The notes below the pieces were generated by a model that saw only the letters and a list, made by a program, of their open reading frames with translations, did no database searches and was not told where the DNA came from. Below, piece after piece: positions 7,425 through 10,217 of a stretch of 10,217 nt of DNA (the first letter of the stretch is position 1; each line of letters opens with the position of its first letter). The DNA comes from an uncultured Bacteroidales bacterium (lineage in GTDB: Bacteria; Bacteroidota; Bacteroidia; Bacteroidales; Bacteroidaceae). The DNA is taken from assembly GCA_902783615.1 (NCBI GenBank), contig CACZRQ010000160.1, forward strand, positions 1 to 10,217, read 5' to 3'. The position numbers and the translations under genes are program-made.

Positions 7425-7459
7425 ATTGACAATTGACAATTGACGATTGACAATTGATG
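7425..7459 (+). repeat. Heptamer tandem array 1 (ATTGACA, five units)
   Basis: Five consecutive 7-base units are read on the plus strand: ATTGACA, ATTGACA, ATTGACG, ATTGACA, ATTGATG. They fill most of the 54-base gap between the OstA-like stop and the small membrane protein start. Adjacent units contain CAATTG-A-CAATTG, a near-perfect palindrome that could form a small hairpin, though it is weak and A/T-rich. The same unit occurs in two other arrays at 9026-9074 and 9160-9187. Confidence 0.9.
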
Positions 7460-7464
7460 ATTAA

Positions 7465-9153
7465 CTATTTTTTCCCATGTCTAACCTTTATATCCCTTGG
7501 TGCACCCGTCGATTCACGCTCTATCTTCTTCAACACCTGGTCGGCGGGTTTACTGCGCCATTCAAAGAGATCATCCTTGCTTTGCGGCCTCATATAATCG
7601 AACCAAACAAATGCCTGCAGGCGATCCTTGCCTTTGGGCACCTGGTCAAGAGGATAAGCCGTGCCAGTGGTCTTGCCCACAAACATACCTTTATCCATCT
7701 TGCGGTCTTTCATAAACATCTTCAGGTAGCTGCCTTCTGCATATACCATTACGATGATGGTAGAATCCTTCTCATCGATGGGGTGATAGATGGTCAGCAC
7801 ATTGCCATTCACCTCTGTCTCTCTAATCTCACCATTCACGAAATGCGCAATCATCTCTTTGCCCGTTATCTGGTTATAATGAGCAGAGTCGAAGCGTTCT
7901 ATCGCCAATGCCTGGTTGATGATATGTGCCCTTTCAATGGTGCTGTCGTTCGAATAGACCTTCACCATCTCACCCAGCAGTTGTTCCTCTCCATGCCACA
8001 TCACGGGGTCGCGATACATCGTCATGCAAGAGTCTTTGCTGTTCACCACCAGCGAATCGCACACCGCCTGCACATCACTGCGATACACCCTCACATGGTT
8101 ATAAGCCCTCATCTCACGATAAGTCGAGTCGCTCTTGGGGAAGAAAGTCACCAAACGCAGCGTATCACCGTGCATAAACAGGCTGTCGCCCTGCGAATAG
8201 TCGATGGCCACAGCCCGCTTCGTGGCAAAGGCATTCTCCTTCAACTCATCGTAATAGCAATAGTCGCCTGTCAGCATATTCTTATTCACCGTATCGTTGA
8301 GTGCCACTCGGCCAAATGCTTCTCCAAAGCCTTGCTGACGGTCGTAGAGCAGGGTGTCGCCTGTGAGCCTTCGCCCTTCGCTCACCACCACCGAACGGTT
8401 GAATAGTTCTCCACGCTCTGTCACCGTATTATATATACCCGAATTGGTATAAACATGCGACTGGTCATTGACAATCTCCGCATCGCTGTTGATGGTGGCA
8501 ATGTTAGTGGCAGTATTGTAGGTCAAGTCCTCAGAAGTCAAGGTAAACTGTGGATTCACCAGCTCCACATTCACCTCAAACACGGCCTGCTTGGTAACAG
8601 GGCTGTACTCGCCAAGCACCGAGGTGAGCACATTCACCGTATCTCTCAGGGTACCTCCATCGAAGTAATAACCCAAGTTCTCCACACGGTCGTAGTCTAA
8701 GCTATCGGTTTCCAGTTGGGTTTCACGGTTAATGAGACGCACATTCTCACGCAACTTAGCCAACTGGGCAATGCCATCGTAATACATGTAGTCACCATAG
8801 ATGAACAAGGTGTCACCTTGCTCCATGCGGCAATGTCCGAAAGCCTCAACAGAGTTGATTTTCTCGAATATCAGCGCACTGTCGCAATACATATACATGC
8901 TGTCGTGCTTCAGTTTCACCGAGCCTCTCAACACCTGTACATCAGGACGCTGGTTTTGGTCAGCCACCGCCTCATCGGCATAAAGCAAGTCAATGCGAAC
9001 CTTCTGCTTCTGCGGATTCTGGTCAATTGACCGTTGACCATTTACCATTGACCTCTGACCATTGATCATCGACATCATAGAAAAGCCGAAAAGGCAAAGC
9101 AAGATAACTTGCAATGCCCTCAGTCCCCTATGTTTTACGTTCTTATTCCGCAT
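7465..9153 (-). CDS. OstA/LptA-like LPS transport protein
   Basis: This is an OstA-like (LptA/LptC-fold) periplasmic protein of 562 residues, the type Bacteroidetes carry for LPS transport or outer-membrane assembly. The long chain is mostly beta-strand, with repeated turns such as GDTLFIYGDYMYYDG, GDTLLYD and GDTLRL. These fit stacked jelly-roll repeats that could form a bridge for LPS. An N-terminal signal peptide has a basic start and a hydrophobic core at about residues 11-27, with likely cleavage after Gly32 (ING before Gln33). No lipobox is seen. It is much longer than E. coli LptA (about 185 residues), so the name lptA is not given. ATG at 9153 is preferred to a TTG at 9165, which lies inside repeat array 3. 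Residues 27-43 are encoded by repeat array 2 and read as a 7-residue repeat, MINGQRS then MVNGQRS. It lies 29 bases after the parvulin gene, in a likely outer-membrane biogenesis operon. Confidence 0.85.
   Translation of the reverse strand: MRNKNVKHRGLRALQVILLCLFGFSMMSMINGQRSMVNGQRSIDQNPQKQKVRIDLLYADEAVADQNQRPDVQVLRGSVKLKHDSMYMYCDSALIFEKINSVEAFGHCRMEQGDTLFIYGDYMYYDGIAQLAKLRENVRLINRETQLETDSLDYDRVENLGYYFDGGTLRDTVNVLTSVLGEYSPVTKQAVFEVNVELVNPQFTLTSEDLTYNTATNIATINSDAEIVNDQSHVYTNSGIYNTVTERGELFNRSVVVSEGRRLTGDTLLYDRQQGFGEAFGRVALNDTVNKNMLTGDYCYYDELKENAFATKRAVAIDYSQGDSLFMHGDTLRLVTFFPKSDSTYREMRAYNHVRVYRSDVQAVCDSLVVNSKDSCMTMYRDPVMWHGEEQLLGEMVKVYSNDSTIERAHIINQALAIERFDSAHYNQITGKEMIAHFVNGEIRETEVNGNVLTIYHPIDEKDSTIIVMVYAEGSYLKMFMKDRKMDKGMFVGKTTGTAYPLDQVPKGKDRLQAFVWFDYMRPQSKDDLFEWRSKPADQVLKKIERESTGAPRDIKVRHGKK
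9026..9074 (+). repeat. Heptamer tandem array 2, inside the OstA-like signal peptide region
   Basis: Seven 7-base units are read on the plus strand: ATTGACC, GTTGACC, ATTTACC, ATTGACC, TCTGACC, ATTGATC, ATCGACA. It lies inside the OstA-like coding sequence. Three units equal 21 bases, so the minus-strand translation repeats every seven residues (MINGQRS, MVNGQRS). Units are more diverged than in array 1, with most changes at positions 1-3 and 7. Confidence 0.85.
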
Positions 9154-9159
9154 GGTAAT

Positions 9160-9187
9160 CGTCAATGGTCAATTGCCAATCGTCATT
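9160..9187 (-). repeat. Heptamer tandem array 3, between the parvulin and OstA-like genes
   Basis: Four units are read on the minus strand: AATGACG, ATTGGCA, ATTGACC, ATTGACG, then a shortened ATTACC directly before the OstA-like ATG. The orientation is opposite to arrays 1 and 2. The parvulin stop codon TGA (9183-9185) lies within the first unit, so the array spans the whole 29-base gap and the end of the upstream gene. Confidence 0.8.
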
Positions 9188-10217
9188 TAATCCATCCTTT
9201 ATACTTAAACTCACAACTTGGCTTCCAATTGTCGCTGATTCTCACATACGTAGTACTCAGCTTATTTTGAATCCATTTCTCAATCAGCTCATCCTGTTTC
9301 TTCTGCACCACCATCTCCTTCAGGCGTTGGTAGTCGTCCGACACAGTTGCCTTATGACCCTTGATGCGGCTCTTCAGCTTCACAATCACTGTCTGCTCCT
9401 GACCCGTTCGAGGAGTCATGTTGATGGCCTTCGAAATCTCGCCCACCTCCATGGTATCCACCACCTTAGCAATCTCCGAAGGCAGGTCCTGCATCTCGAA
9501 GCGGGAAGTCTGTGTCTCTTCATTAGGCAGCAAGCCGCCGTTGTTGCGGGTATTCTTGTCATCCGAAAGGGCGTATGCAGCCTCCTCGAAAGTATATTTG
9601 CCATTGCGCACCTCATCGGCAATGGAGTCTAAGTAAGCACGCGACTCCGTCAGTGCCTCATCCGGCACATGCGGTTTCAGCAAGATATGGCGCACACGAA
9701 TTCGGTCACCACGCTTCTCAATAAGTTGGATGATGTGATAGCCAAACTCGCTCTCCACCACCTTCGATATCTTATCAGGCGACTGCAGGTTGAAGGCCAC
9801 ATTCGCAAAAGCAGGATCCAGCTCACCCTTACCCATGAAACGTCCCAAGTCGCCACCACTCATGGCAGAGCCTGGATCTTCGGAATAGAGGCGCGCCAGC
9901 ATGGTAAAGCTGTCGCCATTGTTCACACGGTCGGTATATTCACGCAGGCGGCGTTTCACATCGTCAATCTCCTCTTGTGGAATCTGCGGTTTGCGGGTAA
10001 TGATCTGCACCTCAACCATTGTGGGGATATAAGGAATACTATCCTGAGGCAGCGATCCATAGAATCGTCTCACCTCGGCAGGGGTGGTCTTCACATCACC
10101 CACAATCTTCTGTTGCATCTTCTGCACAGTGAGGTTTTCACGTGCTCCAGTACGCAGCTGTTCACGAATCTGCGAAGATGTCTTGTTGAAATACTCCTCC
10201 ATCTTCTCACGCGAGCC
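9183..10217 (-). CDS. SurA-like peptidyl-prolyl isomerase with two parvulin domains (5' partial)
   Basis: This is a periplasmic parvulin (PpiC/SurA) family protein, expected to chaperone outer-membrane proteins. The reading frame stays open to the right edge (first visible codons Gly-Ser-Arg-Glu-Lys), so 344 residues are visible and the signal peptide and start lie outside the window; the Met at 10202 is internal. Counting from that Met, the segment 1-60 is the end of the SurA N-terminal helical domain. Parvulin domain 1 covers about 63-165, with YSEDPGSAMSGGDLGRF (106-122) and EFGYHIIQL (152-160). Parvulin domain 2 covers about 168-280, starting with RVRHILLKP and containing NNGGLLP. Domain 1 begins VEVQIITRK, lacking the usual His of the xHIL strand; domain 2 keeps it but lacks the GYHII motif. 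A C-terminal helix and tail follow. It is cotranscribed with the OstA-like gene, which supports an outer-membrane role. Confidence 0.9.
   Translation of the reverse strand, partial: GSREKMEEYFNKTSSQIREQLRTGARENLTVQKMQQKIVGDVKTTPAEVRRFYGSLPQDSIPYIPTMVEVQIITRKPQIPQEEIDDVKRRLREYTDRVNNGDSFTMLARLYSEDPGSAMSGGDLGRFMGKGELDPAFANVAFNLQSPDKISKVVESEFGYHIIQLIEKRGDRIRVRHILLKPHVPDEALTESRAYLDSIADEVRNGKYTFEEAAYALSDDKNTRNNGGLLPNEETQTSRFEMQDLPSEIAKVVDTMEVGEISKAINMTPRTGQEQTVIVKLKSRIKGHKATVSDDYQRLKEMVVQKKQDELIEKWIQNKLSTTYVRISDNWKPSCEFKYKGWIK

Noticed and set aside
7425..7459. CRISPR array reading of the short repeats
   Set aside because: The period is 7 bases with no unique spacers, so it is a simple tandem repeat.
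7477..8406. Long open frame of 309 codons on the plus strand opposite the OstA-like gene
   Set aside because: It is fully antisense to a well-supported gene, its translation is rich in His, Ile and Leu with no domain, and such frames are expected from codon bias in the real gene.
9165..9632. Open frame of 155 codons on the plus strand opposite the parvulin gene
   Set aside because: Shadow of the parvulin coding sequence; no family features, and the start lies in the heptamer repeat.

Overview
The window looks like chromosomal housekeeping DNA from a member of the Bacteroidales, most likely the Prevotella group. The reasons are a textbook Bacteroidetes promoter (TTTG, 20 bases, TAnnTTTG) at 2374-2405, A-rich leaders instead of Shine-Dalgarno sites before the starts, an OstA-like LPS-transport protein next to a SurA-type parvulin and MutL, and a signal peptidase site followed by Gln. 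The taxon is inferred from gene content and motifs, not from a database search.

The left half (22-5275) is all on the plus strand: elongation factor P (efp), a family 2 glycosyltransferase whose GTG start overlaps the efp stop by 4 bases, RadC, a promoter, a SufT/MIP18-type DUF59 protein, the lipid A enzyme LpxH, and an exported GH13 alpha-glucan enzyme. The promoter suggests two transcription units: efp-GT2-radC, and DUF59-lpxH-GH13.

The right half (5276-10217) is all on the minus strand. In transcription order it reads: SurA-like double-parvulin chaperone (5' end outside the window), OstA/LptA-like protein, a 95-residue single-helix membrane protein, then MutL. The first two fit outer-membrane biogenesis (porin folding and LPS transport) and link by theme to LpxH in the opposite block. 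MutL overlaps the small membrane gene by one base (TAATG). The two blocks converge with directly abutting stop codons at 5275/5276, so no terminator fits between them.

The most unusual structure is a family of 7-base tandem repeats (unit ATTGACN) found three times around the OstA-like gene: just after its stop, just before its start (reaching the stop codon of the parvulin gene), and inside its coding sequence, where it is read in frame as a 7-residue repeat at the end of the signal peptide. A second point is that the MutL C-terminal endonuclease motifs are degenerate. I see no RNA gene, CRISPR array, insertion sequence, phage or defence gene, and no evidence for a wholly new system. There is no gene-free stretch longer than about 60 bases.
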